Both the position numbers and the translations under genes were made by a program. Below are positions 1 to 8,491 of a stretch of DNA of 64,000 nt, one piece after another. Numbering within the stretch: the stretch's first letter is position 1; each line of letters begins with the position of its first letter. Source of the stretch: Cyclobacteriaceae bacterium (GTDB lineage: Bacteria; Bacteroidota; Bacteroidia; Cytophagales; Cyclobacteriaceae); contig JAFIEV010000017.1 in the NCBI GenBank assembly GCA_020832305.1, forward strand, positions 124,001 through 188,000, given 5' to 3'. The notes under the pieces are model-generated. The model saw only the letters and a program-made list of their open reading frames with translations, ran no database searches and was not told the DNA's origin.

Positions 1-539
1 CCCTGAGGACGCATACTTCTTCTGTTCAGGTGCGGGTAATGGAAAACAGAAAACCTCCCATCAGAACCCTTTCACCAGGCAGGGTCTACAGGAATGAAGC
101 CATATCAGCCAGAGCGCATTGTATGTTTCACCAGATTGAAGGTTTGTACATCGATGAAAATGTGAGTTTTGCAGATCTGAAACAAACTATGCTGTATTTT
201 GCTCAGGAATTCTTTGGCAAAAAAACTAAAATAAGATTAAGACCATCTTTCTTTCCCTTTACAGAACCCAGTGCCGAACTGGATATTTATTGGGGGCTTG
301 AGTCAGAATCAGATTATCGCATTACAAAAGGTACCGGATGGCTTGAAATTGGCGGATGTGGCATGGTAGATCCCAACGTACTTTCTGCCAATAATATAGA
401 CCCCGAAAGATACACTGGCTTTGCTTTTGGTGTTGGTGTTGAACGCATAGCCATGCTGAAATTTCAAATAAGAGATATCCGTTATTTTACTGAAAATGAC
501 ATCCGATTTCTGCAACAATTCAAAACAGTAAACTTTTAG
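1..539 (+). CDS. pheS: Phenylalanine--tRNA ligase alpha subunit, C-terminal part (5' end outside window)
   Basis: Charges tRNA-Phe with phenylalanine as the catalytic alpha subunit of the cytoplasmic PheS2PheT2 synthetase. The reading frame is open from base 3 and gives about 178 residues, starting inside class II motif 2 ([11 protein letters not shown], then the FHQIEG segment). It continues through the [12 protein letters not shown] region and ends with class II motif 3 ([14 protein letters not shown]), as in complete PheS proteins, so only the N-terminal half is missing because of the window edge. A GTG and an ATG near base 30 are internal codons, not starts. The stop at 537-539 is followed 39 bases later by an unrelated lipoprotein gene. 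Identification is secure from motif order. Confidence 0.96.
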   Translation, partial: LRTHTSSVQVRVMENRKPPIRTLSPGRVYRNEAISARAHCMFHQIEGLYIDENVSFADLKQTMLYFAQEFFGKKTKIRLRPSFFPFTEPSAELDIYWGLESESDYRITKGTGWLEIGGCGMVDPNVLSANNIDPERYTGFAFGVGVERIAMLKFQIRDIRYFTENDIRFLQQFKTVNF

Positions 540-578
540 CAGGTAGTTTTACGTTAATGCTTTCAGAAACACATTTAT

Positions 579-1019
579 ATGAAGGTAAAAGTTCCAATAC
601 TTCCTTTTATATTGTTGGCTTTTGTGGGTTTATCTTTGGTTTCCTGTGAAAAAGAGACTTTTATATCCCCGATACCGCCTACTTTTGTTCAGGAACAAAT
701 TAACCTCAATGACTTAAGATACCGGAGCCTCAGAAACATCAGGGGATTTATTTACTATCCGGAGGCTGGCTTTAAAGGTCTAATTGTTTTCAGAGAAAGT
801 AATACGGTTTACAGGGTTTTTGATCGTGCCTGCCCTTTTGATCCGCTGGTTGATAAAGCTATAGTTGAAGTAGACTCCTCTACACTTTTTATGCTTGACC
901 GACACTGCGGCTCACAATTTGATTTTAACGGCCAACCAATAGGAGGTCCGGCACAAGCGCCTATGCGGGAATACAGATCTTTTCTCGAAGGCAATTTTTT
1001 AATTGTCCTCAGTAATTAA
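579..1019 (+). CDS. Rieske-like lipoprotein with degenerate cluster ligands
   Basis: A 146-residue predicted lipoprotein. The N-terminus has a basic start, a hydrophobic stretch and a lipobox ending at Cys23 (SLVSC), so it should be anchored in the envelope. The C-terminal half has the layout of the Rieske fold: a first box at RACPFDP, a second at HCGSQFD, then a GGPAQAP turn and a final strand ending in ILVLSN-like residues. The normal ligands (C-x-H and C-x-x-H) are not present: the first His is Phe, and the second box has Cys where His is expected. A 2Fe-2S cluster of the standard type is therefore unlikely. It could be a structural relative or bind another metal. Function unknown; fold assignment is inference from the motif layout. 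Confidence 0.72.
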   Translation: MKVKVPILPFILLAFVGLSLVSCEKETFISPIPPTFVQEQINLNDLRYRSLRNIRGFIYYPEAGFKGLIVFRESNTVYRVFDRACPFDPLVDKAIVEVDSSTLFMLDRHCGSQFDFNGQPIGGPAQAPMREYRSFLEGNFLIVLSN

Positions 1020-1021
1020 AT

Positions 1022-1110
1022 GGGCCTGCTGAAAAAGTATACATCTATAATGTAAATTCAGAACATTAAAATACAGCAAATCAACAAGCCAGGCGATTTT
1101 CAGCGCGCCC
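1022..1110. repeat. Imperfect inverted repeat between convergent genes
   Basis: GGGCCTGCTGAAAA at 1022-1035 is matched by TTTTCAGCGCGCCC at 1097-1110 (12 of 14 positions complementary) around a 61-base spacer. It fills the gap between the Rieske-like gene and the oppositely oriented Band 7 gene. It may be a poor terminator or a remnant; the long loop and lack of a T-run keep confidence low. Confidence 0.3.
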
Positions 1111-1118
1111 TAAATACA

Positions 1119-1895
1119 CTATTCCTTAGTATTAATCAAAAAGGGAGTGCTTCCATCAACTACTATTATCTTAGAATTGGGTGATTTAGACAGTTCTTTA
1201 AAAGCTTCAATACTTCTGAGTTCAATGATTTCGCGGTTTAAACCCTCAGACAATATTTTTTGAGCATCGCGGTTCCCTTCAGCTTCTATTCTTCTTCGTT
1301 CTGCCTCCTGTTTTTCCCTTTCGAGAATAAATTCCATTTCCTGTGATTCCTGTTCGGCTTTAAGTTTTCGTTCAATAGCACGGGAAAGCTCAGCCGGAAG
1401 ATCAATACTTTTTAATAAAACCTGCTCAATGATAAAGCCCCTCGGACCAAGCACTTCATCCATGCGGTTTTTTATTCGCTCTTCTATTATAAATCGTTGG
1501 CCTGAATGCATATCTTTTGCCATAAAGTTTGCAGTAACATCGGCAGCTGCTGATCTGAAAACTGGCAAAATAACTGTCCGTTCGTAAAAGGTGCCAATTT
1601 CTTCAATAATTTTTGGCACGGCTTCCGGACGAATACTGTACAGAATAGATATTTCTGTACGAATCGTAAGCCCTTCCTTACTGGGAAGAGCAGGCGATAC
1701 CTCTATATTTACCGTGCGAATCGGGGTAGTAATGATGGTAGTGGTAAAAGGATTGAAACTGTATAAACCTGCTTCTAACGAAATCGGTGCGATTTTGCCA
1801 AACCTTCTTTTAATGCCGACTTCTCCTTGTTGAACCACCGCGCAGGATGTACATATGGCCATTGCCAAAGCAAATATTTTGATTTGAATTTTCAT
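1119..1895 (-). CDS. SPFH/Band 7 (prohibitin-like) lipoprotein
   Basis: A 258-residue member of the SPFH/Band 7 superfamily, proteins that form membrane-associated oligomeric scaffolds. The N-terminus has a signal with a lipobox-like Cys at residue 18 (AICTSC), so it is probably a lipid-anchored envelope protein, which is typical of Bacteroidota prohibitin homologues. The Band 7 domain covers about residues 20-190, beginning with the VQQGEVGIKRRFGK segment. It is followed by a charged, likely coiled-coil helix (about 175-220, rich in E, K, R, Q) and a short C-terminal strand region. It is convergent with the Rieske-like gene, and its 5' side faces a 755-base non-coding gap. The actual client or role is not indicated by context. 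Confidence 0.88.
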   Translation of the reverse strand: MKIQIKIFALAMAICTSCAVVQQGEVGIKRRFGKIAPISLEAGLYSFNPFTTTIITTPIRTVNIEVSPALPSKEGLTIRTEISILYSIRPEAVPKIIEEIGTFYERTVILPVFRSAAADVTANFMAKDMHSGQRFIIEERIKNRMDEVLGPRGFIIEQVLLKSIDLPAELSRAIERKLKAEQESQEMEFILEREKQEAERRRIEAEGNRDAQKILSEGLNREIIELRSIEAFKELSKSPNSKIIVVDGSTPFLINTKE

Positions 1896-2650
1896 GATTA
1901 TTAAATTTTAAAACATAATTATGGCGTCTGACTCCTATCTCAATAAGCCTGATTTCAGAATAATCTTTAGTCGACTTTTATGATATGGAATGATTTAATG
2001 TTGAAAAATAACTATGTTACAAACATACAAATAAATATTATTTTATTAAACAGTAGGGGGACTATTTAAAAAAGAATTTTTTGGATATAAAAAATCTGAT
2101 AATTAGTAACTTAAGGATTAAAGATTGAGCGATGACTTATATTTAACGTTTGGAAACATGCTGTAGAAAATTTCGCGGCTGTTGCCTTTTAAAAGGTATA
2201 CAATATTTACATTGCGGGAGCGGTCAGGACTTGCCCCGAAATAGTATCACAGCATGTTTTTCACTCCAAACGTATAAGAATCAATTTATTTTGGCGGGTA
2301 TACTTACGTACTTAAACCTTTTATTCAGTTGAGTTTCACCAGTATAAAAAACCAAAAATTGTTTTCTATGATTATTACTATGAAATATATGCGAATGACT
2401 ATTTGTTTTTTGTTTTTTTCGGGGCTAAAATCATGCATGCCTTAGTTTTCATTTGCTAAATCCTTTTAACATCATTAAAATATTTTTATCGCTTCATTTC
2501 TATTCTTTGAAAATGATATGAGATATTGCGTAAAATGAAGAAGCGTAAACGCATTTTGCGTATCTATAATAGGATTATACATGTATTTTTAACTTTTTAT
2601 TTTTCTAATTAAAAGTTTTTTTCTTTATCCGAGCCCAAATTTTGAAAATT
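1896..2650. other. Intergenic region, AT-rich, divergent promoters expected
   Basis: A 755-base gap between the minus-strand Band 7 gene and the plus-strand aldolase gene. It is AT-rich apart from the 128-base inverted-repeat element at 2146-2273. It should hold the promoters of both flanking genes, but no unambiguous -33/-7 pair was recognised. A 60-codon open frame across the inverted repeat resembles nothing known and is not called. Confidence 0.6.
2146..2273. repeat. 128-bp imperfect inverted-repeat element (MITE- or remnant-like)
   Basis: The left end ACGTTTGGAAACATGCTGT (2146-2164) is repeated in reverse complement at 2249-2273, where six extra bases sit between the two conserved blocks ACGTTTGG and AAACATGCTGT. 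The symmetry continues weakly inwards through ATTTCG on the left and CGAAAT on the right. The interior is more GC-rich than the flanks. No transposase is present. It could be a small non-autonomous element, a relic of an insertion sequence, or a structured RNA or cruciform. Seen directly; interpretation is open. Confidence 0.5.
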
Positions 2651-3589
2651 ATGACAGTTGATAAATTACCTAAAGGTTTATGGCCTGTAATGCTTTCTGC
2701 TTTTACAAAGGACAATGAAGTAGATACAAATGCGATTAACATTTTAACGCAGATGTATATCGATGCCGGGAGCAATGGTTTATTCGCCAATTGTCTTAGC
2801 AGTGAGATGTATCAACTAACAGTAGGAGAGCGATTGCTGGTTACAAAAACAGTAGTAAGGCAAGCCTCGGGAAAGGTACCGGTTGTCGCCACGGGAAGCT
2901 TCAGTGCTGACGCTGGTGAAAATATAGAATTTATCAAAAAGATATATGATTGCGGTGTCGATGCTGTCATTTTAATAAGCAGCATTCTTGCTGATCCTAC
3001 CCAGGATGATGGGCATCTTAAAAAGCAACTTGAACTGATTCTGGAGGGAACCGGGAACATTCCTCTTGGAGTTTATGAATGCCCTGTACCTTACAAGCGT
3101 CTTTTAAGCCCGGCTATGATGGAATGGATGGCGTCCACAGGACGTTTTGTGTATCATAAGGATACTTGTTGTAATTCACCTTCTATTGATAAAAAAGTGA
3201 AAGCATTGGGCGATAGTATATTTGGATTATACAATGCTGATACGGCTACTTCCCTTGATTCTCTCGATAGTGGTGCCATGGGAATATCTCCCATTTCTGC
3301 AAATTTTTATCCCGAGCCTTACAGACATCTGCTTGATCTTTACTATGCGGAAGGCAGAACACAATCTGTCGAAAAGCTTCATGCCATACTTACCATGATG
3401 GATCGGGTGACGCACATGTTTTATCCTTATGCTGCCAAAGTATTTTTAAAAAGAAGGGGCTTAGCTATCGAAACCACTACCCGGATTCCTTATGAGGCCT
3501 TTGGCAATGTTGACCAGATTAGAATGGATGCTTTATACACATCATTTGAAATGGTATGCGATATGTATGGTATTAAAAGTGTAATCTGA
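2651..3589 (+). CDS. Dihydrodipicolinate synthase/N-acetylneuraminate lyase family aldolase
   Basis: A class I aldolase of the NAL/DapA TIM-barrel family, about 312 residues from the ATG at 2651; a TTG three codons upstream is possible but less likely. The family splits or makes 2-keto acids through a Schiff-base lysine. Visible landmarks are the GLWPVMLSAF start of the barrel, the GSNGLFANCLSSEMYQL segment (in place of the usual GTTGE loop), the catalytic Tyr in GVYECPVPY (about residue 142) and the Schiff-base Lys in YHKDT (about 170). It is followed 28 bases later by a sodium:solute symporter and then a GH92 enzyme, so a catabolic role on a sugar acid such as a sialic acid fits better than lysine synthesis. 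The exact substrate cannot be read from the sequence. Confidence 0.88.
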   Translation: MTVDKLPKGLWPVMLSAFTKDNEVDTNAINILTQMYIDAGSNGLFANCLSSEMYQLTVGERLLVTKTVVRQASGKVPVVATGSFSADAGENIEFIKKIYDCGVDAVILISSILADPTQDDGHLKKQLELILEGTGNIPLGVYECPVPYKRLLSPAMMEWMASTGRFVYHKDTCCNSPSIDKKVKALGDSIFGLYNADTATSLDSLDSGAMGISPISANFYPEPYRHLLDLYYAEGRTQSVEKLHAILTMMDRVTHMFYPYAAKVFLKRRGLAIETTTRIPYEAFGNVDQIRMDALYTSFEMVCDMYGIKSVI

Positions 3590-3617
3590 TTATTTCGAAC
3601 TTAAATAAACCCAAAAA

Positions 3618-5090
3618 TTGCAACTCCTTGATCTCATCGTATTTCTGCTGTACATGGCAGGCGTAACTGTGTTTGGCAGTTCCTTTTACTTTAAGAATAA
3701 GTCTTCTTCTGCTTTTACCCTCGGAAACAGCAACTTCCCGGGTTGGGTAGTTACTATGTCTATTTTTGCAACCTTTGTCAGCAGTATTAGCTTTCTGGCC
3801 TTGCCCGGCAATGCATATCTGAGTAACTGGAATGCTTTTGTATTCAGTTTGTCAATTCCGGTTGCATCGGTTATGGCTGTGAAATTTTTTGTACCGATCT
3901 ACCGTAAAATCAACAGTCCTTCGGCCTATACCTACCTCGACCAGCGATTTGGCACCTGGGCCAGAATTTACGTAAGTGCCTGTTACCTGCTCACCCAAAT
4001 TATGCGGATAGGCACCATATTATATTTACTGGCATTACCGGTTAATGCCATGTTTGGCTGGAATATCATTACCATAATCATTATTACCGGTCTGGCAGTT
4101 ATGGTTTATTCTGTATTGGGCGGTATTCAGGCGGTAATGTGGACCGACGCGATTCAGGGTATTATAATGATATCCGGCGCATTTGCCTGCATGCTGGTGG
4201 TTTGGTTTCTTATGCCCGAAGGTCCTTCACAGGTTTTTACTGTTGCCTTGGAGCATAATAAATTCAGTCTTGGCAGTCTGGGATTCAGCCTTTCTGAATC
4301 CACCATTTGGGTTGTTTTCATTTACGGGATATTTATTAATCTGCAGAACTACGGCATTGACCAAAACTATGTTCAGAGATATATGGCATCCCGTTCAGAA
4401 AGCGATGCCAAACGCTCTGCATTTTTAGGTGGTATGCTATATATACCAGTTTCCATGCTGTTCTTCATGATTGGAACATCGCTGTTTGCGTACTATCAGG
4501 TAATGCCAAACGAACTTCCTGCCGAATTGCAGGACAGCAGCATGAGCGACAGGGTATTTCCCTTTTTCATTGTAAATGTACTACCTACTGGTATGACCGG
4601 TTTATTGATTGCATCTATTTTTGCCGCTGGTATGAGCACTGTTTCTACCAGTATAAACTCATCAGCAACCGTAATTCTTACTGACTATTACAAAAGATTT
4701 AAGGGAGAAGGTATTTCAGACCGTGAGTCGATGTCGGTACTGTATATTACTTCATTTGTAATAAGCCTTGTAGGCATTGTAATAGCAGTGGCAATGATGA
4801 ATGTGGAAAGTGCTTTGGATGCGTGGTGGAAACTCGCTTCTATTTTTAGTGGAGGTATGCTTGGGCTGTTCCTGTTAGGTGCCTTTGTTGAAAAAATCAA
4901 TATTAAAGGCGCAATTGCAGGCGTAATTATCGGATTAGGCATTATAATTTGGATGAGTCTCTCCCCATTTTTGATAGAGGGCAGCACATGGGCCAGCCCA
5001 TTTCATAGTTACCTCACCATTGTGTTTGGTACGATGGCAGTTCTCATAACTGGATTTTTAACTTCCTACCTTATAAAAAACCGTAAGTAA
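3618..5090 (+). CDS. Sodium:solute symporter (SSS family)
   Basis: A 490-residue inner-membrane transporter of the SSS family, with about 13 hydrophobic segments along its length. Typical landmarks include the N-terminal SSSAFTLGNSNFPGWV region, the first-helix break (ATFVSSISFLALPG), the YTYLDQRFG loop and the GGIQAVMWTDAIQG signature near residues 170-185. The start is a TTG at 3618, because no ATG lies further upstream in frame; an internal ATG at 3654 would cut into the first helix. It lies between the NAL-type aldolase and the GH92 gene, 28 and 9 bases away, so co-transcription is likely and it probably imports the aldolase substrate or a related sugar acid. Substrate is inference from context. 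Confidence 0.9.
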   Translation: MQLLDLIVFLLYMAGVTVFGSSFYFKNKSSSAFTLGNSNFPGWVVTMSIFATFVSSISFLALPGNAYLSNWNAFVFSLSIPVASVMAVKFFVPIYRKINSPSAYTYLDQRFGTWARIYVSACYLLTQIMRIGTILYLLALPVNAMFGWNIITIIIITGLAVMVYSVLGGIQAVMWTDAIQGIIMISGAFACMLVVWFLMPEGPSQVFTVALEHNKFSLGSLGFSLSESTIWVVFIYGIFINLQNYGIDQNYVQRYMASRSESDAKRSAFLGGMLYIPVSMLFFMIGTSLFAYYQVMPNELPAELQDSSMSDRVFPFFIVNVLPTGMTGLLIASIFAAGMSTVSTSINSSATVILTDYYKRFKGEGISDRESMSVLYITSFVISLVGIVIAVAMMNVESALDAWWKLASIFSGGMLGLFLLGAFVEKINIKGAIAGVIIGLGIIIWMSLSPFLIEGSTWASPFHSYLTIVFGTMAVLITGFLTSYLIKNRK

Positions 5091-5099
5091 ATCCCGGCA

Positions 5100-7298
5100 A
5101 TGATGAAAAACAGTAATTTTTTGAATCGGATTATTTTATTTTTTGGATCAGTTTCAATTTTGTTGTCCTGCCAGAAAGCAGAAAAGCAGACCTCTTTTCT
5201 AGAATACATAGATCCCAATATCGGTACGGTAAGCCAATTGCTGCAGCCCACCCGGCCAACGGTGCATTTGCCCAATCAAATGGTGCGGATGTTTCCAATT
5301 CGAAAAGATTATTTACATGACCAGATATCATGGTATCCAATGAGCATATCTGGCCACCGAAGGGAACATTTATTCGGTATTAAGCCGGTAAAAAACACGC
5401 CTGATGCCTCAAGCCACAGCAAAGACCTCACTTACGATCATGACCATGAAATCATTAAACCATGGCATTATAAGGCCTGGCTTGATGAAGACGATATCAA
5501 TGTAGCTTTTGTGCCAGGGGCCAAGACAGGCATGTTTACCTTTGAAAATGCCGGCTCTGTGCTTTTCAGAATAATGCAGGATGGAAAATTCAATATCGAA
5601 GGTCAGCAAATTACAGGCGAAGAAGAATTTTTGGGAATGAAAGCCTGGATTTACGGTGAATTTAATCAACAGGGGCTACTTCAATCAGGATATGCGCCAG
5701 GAAATGATTCTGAAAAGTACGCCTGGTTTCAAGCGCCTGATGGCTCTGGGAAAATTATGTTTAAATACGGTTTTTCCTTTATAAGTGCAGAGCAGGCAAA
5801 AAATAATCTTCAAAGAGAATTGCCAGGCTGGGATTTTGATGCTCAGGTCAATTATGCAAAAAATATCTGGTCAGAGGCCATCAACAAAATACAGGTAGAA
5901 GGTGGAACCGAAGCGCAAAAGAGAACTTTCTACACCTCACTCTATCGCACTTACGAAAGGATGATCAACATTACCGAAGATGGGCACTATTATAGCGGTT
6001 ATGACGGAAAAGTACATCAAAGCGACCGTCCATTTTATGTCGATGACTGGGTTTGGGATACTTATCTGGCGCACCATCCCCTTCGCATGATACTCGATCC
6101 GGAGCAACAGGCAGATATGTTACAGTCATACGCTTTAATGTATAAGCAGAGCGGATGGATGCCAACTTTTCCCCAGGTGTTTGGTGATTATCATGCTATG
6201 AATGGCCATCATTATGTAATTACTTTTCTGGATGCCTGGCGAAAGGGGATTCAGAATTTCGACGCCGAACTTGCATTTGAAGGCTCATTAAAAAACGCAG
6301 AAGAAGCGACCATGTTGCCATGGCGTGCAGGCCCCAAATGTGAACTCGATGATTTTTACCATGATAATGGATTTTACCCGGCACTTCATCCCGGGGAAAC
6401 TGAGACTGTTGAATTGGTACATCCTTTTGAAAAAAGGCAGGCCGTTGCCGTAACCCTTGGACACAGTTATGATGACTGGGCTATTGCCGAATGGGCTCAG
6501 GATCTGGGGAAAAGTGAAATAGCTGCTAAATACAGGCCAAAGGCACAAAATTATCGCAATCTATACCATCCTGAAATTCGCCTCTTTATGCCTAAAGACA
6601 AGCGAGGAAACTGGATAAATATTGACCCTAAATTCGATGGCGGTATGGGCGGACGCGATTACTATGATGAAAATAATGGCTGGACTTATAAATGGCAGGT
6701 ACAACATGACATAGATGGTCTGATTGACTTGTTGGGCGGAAAAGAAAAATTCGCAAAAGATCTCGATCAACTATTCCGGGAAGGACTCGACAGGCAACGA
6801 TATGCTTTCTGGGCTAAATTTCCTGATGCCACCGGACTCGTTGGGCAATTTTCTATGGGCAATGAACCCAGTTTTCATATACCCTATCTATATAATTATG
6901 CAAATGAACCATGGAAGACACAAAAGCGCATTCGGTTTTTAATCGATACCTGGTTTAAAGATAATATTTTTGGAATACCTGGTGACGAAGATGGTGGAGG
7001 AATGACAGCTTTTGTGGTTTTTTCAATGATGGGTATTTACCCGGTGACGCCGGGACTTCCAGAATATTCTATAGGCAGCCCGGTATTTGAAAAAGTGACT
7101 GTCGACCTGAACAACGGTAATACTTTTTCAGTAATAGCCCATAACTGTTCTGCCGTCAATAAATACATACAATCAGCAAAGCTCAACGGCAAAGCGCTTG
7201 AAACTGCATGGATAAATCATCAGGACATTATGAATGGAGGAAAACTGGAGCTTGAAATGGGCGCACGTCCAAATAAAAAATGGGGCCAAAGAAAGTAA
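5100..7298 (+). CDS. GH92 family glycoside hydrolase lipoprotein, divergent
   Basis: A 732-residue predicted lipoprotein (lipobox Cys at about residue 24, SILLSC) of glycoside hydrolase family 92. These are calcium-dependent exo-acting alpha-mannosidases that hydrolyse glycans in the periplasm or at the cell surface. The C-terminal (alpha/alpha)6 barrel carries family landmarks: WDTYLAHHPL near residue 325, GNEPSFHIPYLYNY near 590-605 with the likely catalytic acid Glu, and GDEDGGGMTAF near 630-640. The N-terminal domain is unusual: after YIDPNIGT comes VSQLLQPTRPTVHLPNQMVR rather than the common GH92 lead-in with a GFSHTH-like motif. This suggests a separate subfamily, possibly with a different linkage or sugar. 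It is the last gene of the aldolase-symporter-GH92 cluster. Confidence 0.87.
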   Translation: MMKNSNFLNRIILFFGSVSILLSCQKAEKQTSFLEYIDPNIGTVSQLLQPTRPTVHLPNQMVRMFPIRKDYLHDQISWYPMSISGHRREHLFGIKPVKNTPDASSHSKDLTYDHDHEIIKPWHYKAWLDEDDINVAFVPGAKTGMFTFENAGSVLFRIMQDGKFNIEGQQITGEEEFLGMKAWIYGEFNQQGLLQSGYAPGNDSEKYAWFQAPDGSGKIMFKYGFSFISAEQAKNNLQRELPGWDFDAQVNYAKNIWSEAINKIQVEGGTEAQKRTFYTSLYRTYERMINITEDGHYYSGYDGKVHQSDRPFYVDDWVWDTYLAHHPLRMILDPEQQADMLQSYALMYKQSGWMPTFPQVFGDYHAMNGHHYVITFLDAWRKGIQNFDAELAFEGSLKNAEEATMLPWRAGPKCELDDFYHDNGFYPALHPGETETVELVHPFEKRQAVAVTLGHSYDDWAIAEWAQDLGKSEIAAKYRPKAQNYRNLYHPEIRLFMPKDKRGNWINIDPKFDGGMGGRDYYDENNGWTYKWQVQHDIDGLIDLLGGKEKFAKDLDQLFREGLDRQRYAFWAKFPDATGLVGQFSMGNEPSFHIPYLYNYANEPWKTQKRIRFLIDTWFKDNIFGIPGDEDGGGMTAFVVFSMMGIYPVTPGLPEYSIGSPVFEKVTVDLNNGNTFSVIAHNCSAVNKYIQSAKLNGKALETAWINHQDIMNGGKLELEMGARPNKKWGQRK

Positions 7299-7412
7299 AT
7301 TATACAATTCATTCCTTTCTTATGCCGTTTGACGGTCATTAATTGAACATTTTTCTTTCGCAATTGGTATTGATTATGGTTATATAAATACATACTCTTA
7401 ATACTAATTGAA

Positions 7413-7928
7413 ATGAAGACACTAGTAGAGAAGGAGGGTCTAAAATCCGGAATTTTAAGTGCTGAGAGAAGAAATTTCCTGAAAAAAACAGGTTCTGTTG
7501 CCATAATGGGCATGTTTGGTGTTTCGTTTTTTACTGGTTGCGGACAGGATGATGATCCCCGGCCTGGTACAAATGGAACCCCTGACAATACCAATGGCGC
7601 ATCGGGAATCAGTATAACAAACAGCGAAGTAAATATCACACTTAGCCAGCAGTCTGTATTGAACAATCAGGGGGGTTGGCTTTTAATCATCGGAGCACAA
7701 ATGCTCGTAGTGAATGTTGGCGGTAACAGTTTTAATGCTTTATCATCTGTTTGTACCCATACGGGATGTGATAGAAACTGGTCATATAGCAATGGTGAAT
7801 TCAGATGCAGTTGCCATGGATCGAGGTTTACTAATACAGGTACGGTAGTAGCAGGCCCGGCAACCCGTGATCTTCGCAGCTTTTCTACAAGTGTGCAGGA
7901 TGGAGTACTGAAAATCAACCGGGTCTAA
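7413..7928 (+). CDS. Rieske 2Fe-2S lipoprotein with Tat-type signal
   Basis: A 171-residue periplasm-facing Rieske protein. Residues 18-25 (AERRNFLK) match the twin-arginine export motif, followed by a hydrophobic stretch and a lipobox ending at Cys43 (FFTGC), so it is probably exported folded and then lipid-anchored. After a Gly/Asn/Asp-rich linker, the Rieske domain has both complete boxes: CTHTGC (Cys114, His116, and disulphide Cys119) and CSCHGSRF (Cys132, His135, and disulphide Cys134). It should therefore carry a high-potential cluster of the bc1/Rieske type. Its stop overlaps the start of the YceI gene by one base (TAATG), showing translational coupling with a YceI and barrel protein. 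The partner oxidoreductase is not in the window. Confidence 0.92.
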   Translation: MKTLVEKEGLKSGILSAERRNFLKKTGSVAIMGMFGVSFFTGCGQDDDPRPGTNGTPDNTNGASGISITNSEVNITLSQQSVLNNQGGWLLIIGAQMLVVNVGGNSFNALSSVCTHTGCDRNWSYSNGEFRCSCHGSRFTNTGTVVAGPATRDLRSFSTSVQDGVLKINRV

Positions 7929-8491
7929 TGAATTTTAGCAGGAGATTCTATTTGTTTACGGGGCTTTTCCTTCTAAGTTTTACAGCGGAAGCTCAAAAAT
8001 TTCAGACTTCTGAAGGGAAAGTTGAATTTTTGAGCAAAGCTCCCATGAGTGAATTTACGGGGAAAAGTGATAAACTGCATGGTTTGATCGATTTTGATAA
8101 AAACATGGTGGATTTTTATGTAGATATGAATACCGTGAAAACCGGTATCGGTCTGAGAGATCGACATATGCGTGATAATTATATTGAAACCAAAAAATTT
8201 CCCTTTGCTGAATTTACCGGTAAGATAGAGGGCTTTGATGGGCCAATTATGATAAGTCCTGGCCAATCGATTGAAGTAACCGTTTCCGGGAAATTTAAAA
8301 TTCATGGTGTTGAAAGGCCAATGGTTATTCCTGGTACTATTACAAAAAACAGCAAAGGGAACCAGTTAGAGGTAAAGACGCAGTTTAATGTTTTGCTTGG
8401 TGATCATGATATTGAGATACCTAAAGTTGTATTTTACGAACTGGCAGAAGAGCAAAAAGTAAGTCTGGAAGCTATATTGAAGCAACAATGA
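7928..8491 (+). CDS. YceI family periplasmic protein
   Basis: A 187-residue YceI-domain protein with an N-terminal signal peptide, probably cleaved after the AEAQ region near residue 22. YceI proteins are lipocalin-like eight-stranded barrels that can hold a long isoprenoid such as a quinone. Recognisable parts are the GLIDFDKNMVDFYVDMNTVKTG core strands, the RDRHMRDNYIETKKFP segment (family L/H-x-S-x-D-F-F-D-V-x-x-Y-P position), and the GKFKIHGVERP strand. The start codon overlaps the Rieske gene stop, and its own stop overlaps the next gene by four bases (ATGA), so the three are made together. A quinone-related role beside a Rieske protein is attractive but is inference. Confidence 0.9.
   Translation: MNFSRRFYLFTGLFLLSFTAEAQKFQTSEGKVEFLSKAPMSEFTGKSDKLHGLIDFDKNMVDFYVDMNTVKTGIGLRDRHMRDNYIETKKFPFAEFTGKIEGFDGPIMISPGQSIEVTVSGKFKIHGVERPMVIPGTITKNSKGNQLEVKTQFNVLLGDHDIEIPKVVFYELAEEQKVSLEAILKQQ

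Noticed and set aside
2150-2332. A 60-codon plus-strand frame in the gap before the aldolase gene
   Set aside because: It runs through the inverted-repeat element and has no recognisable motif, signal or ribosome site.
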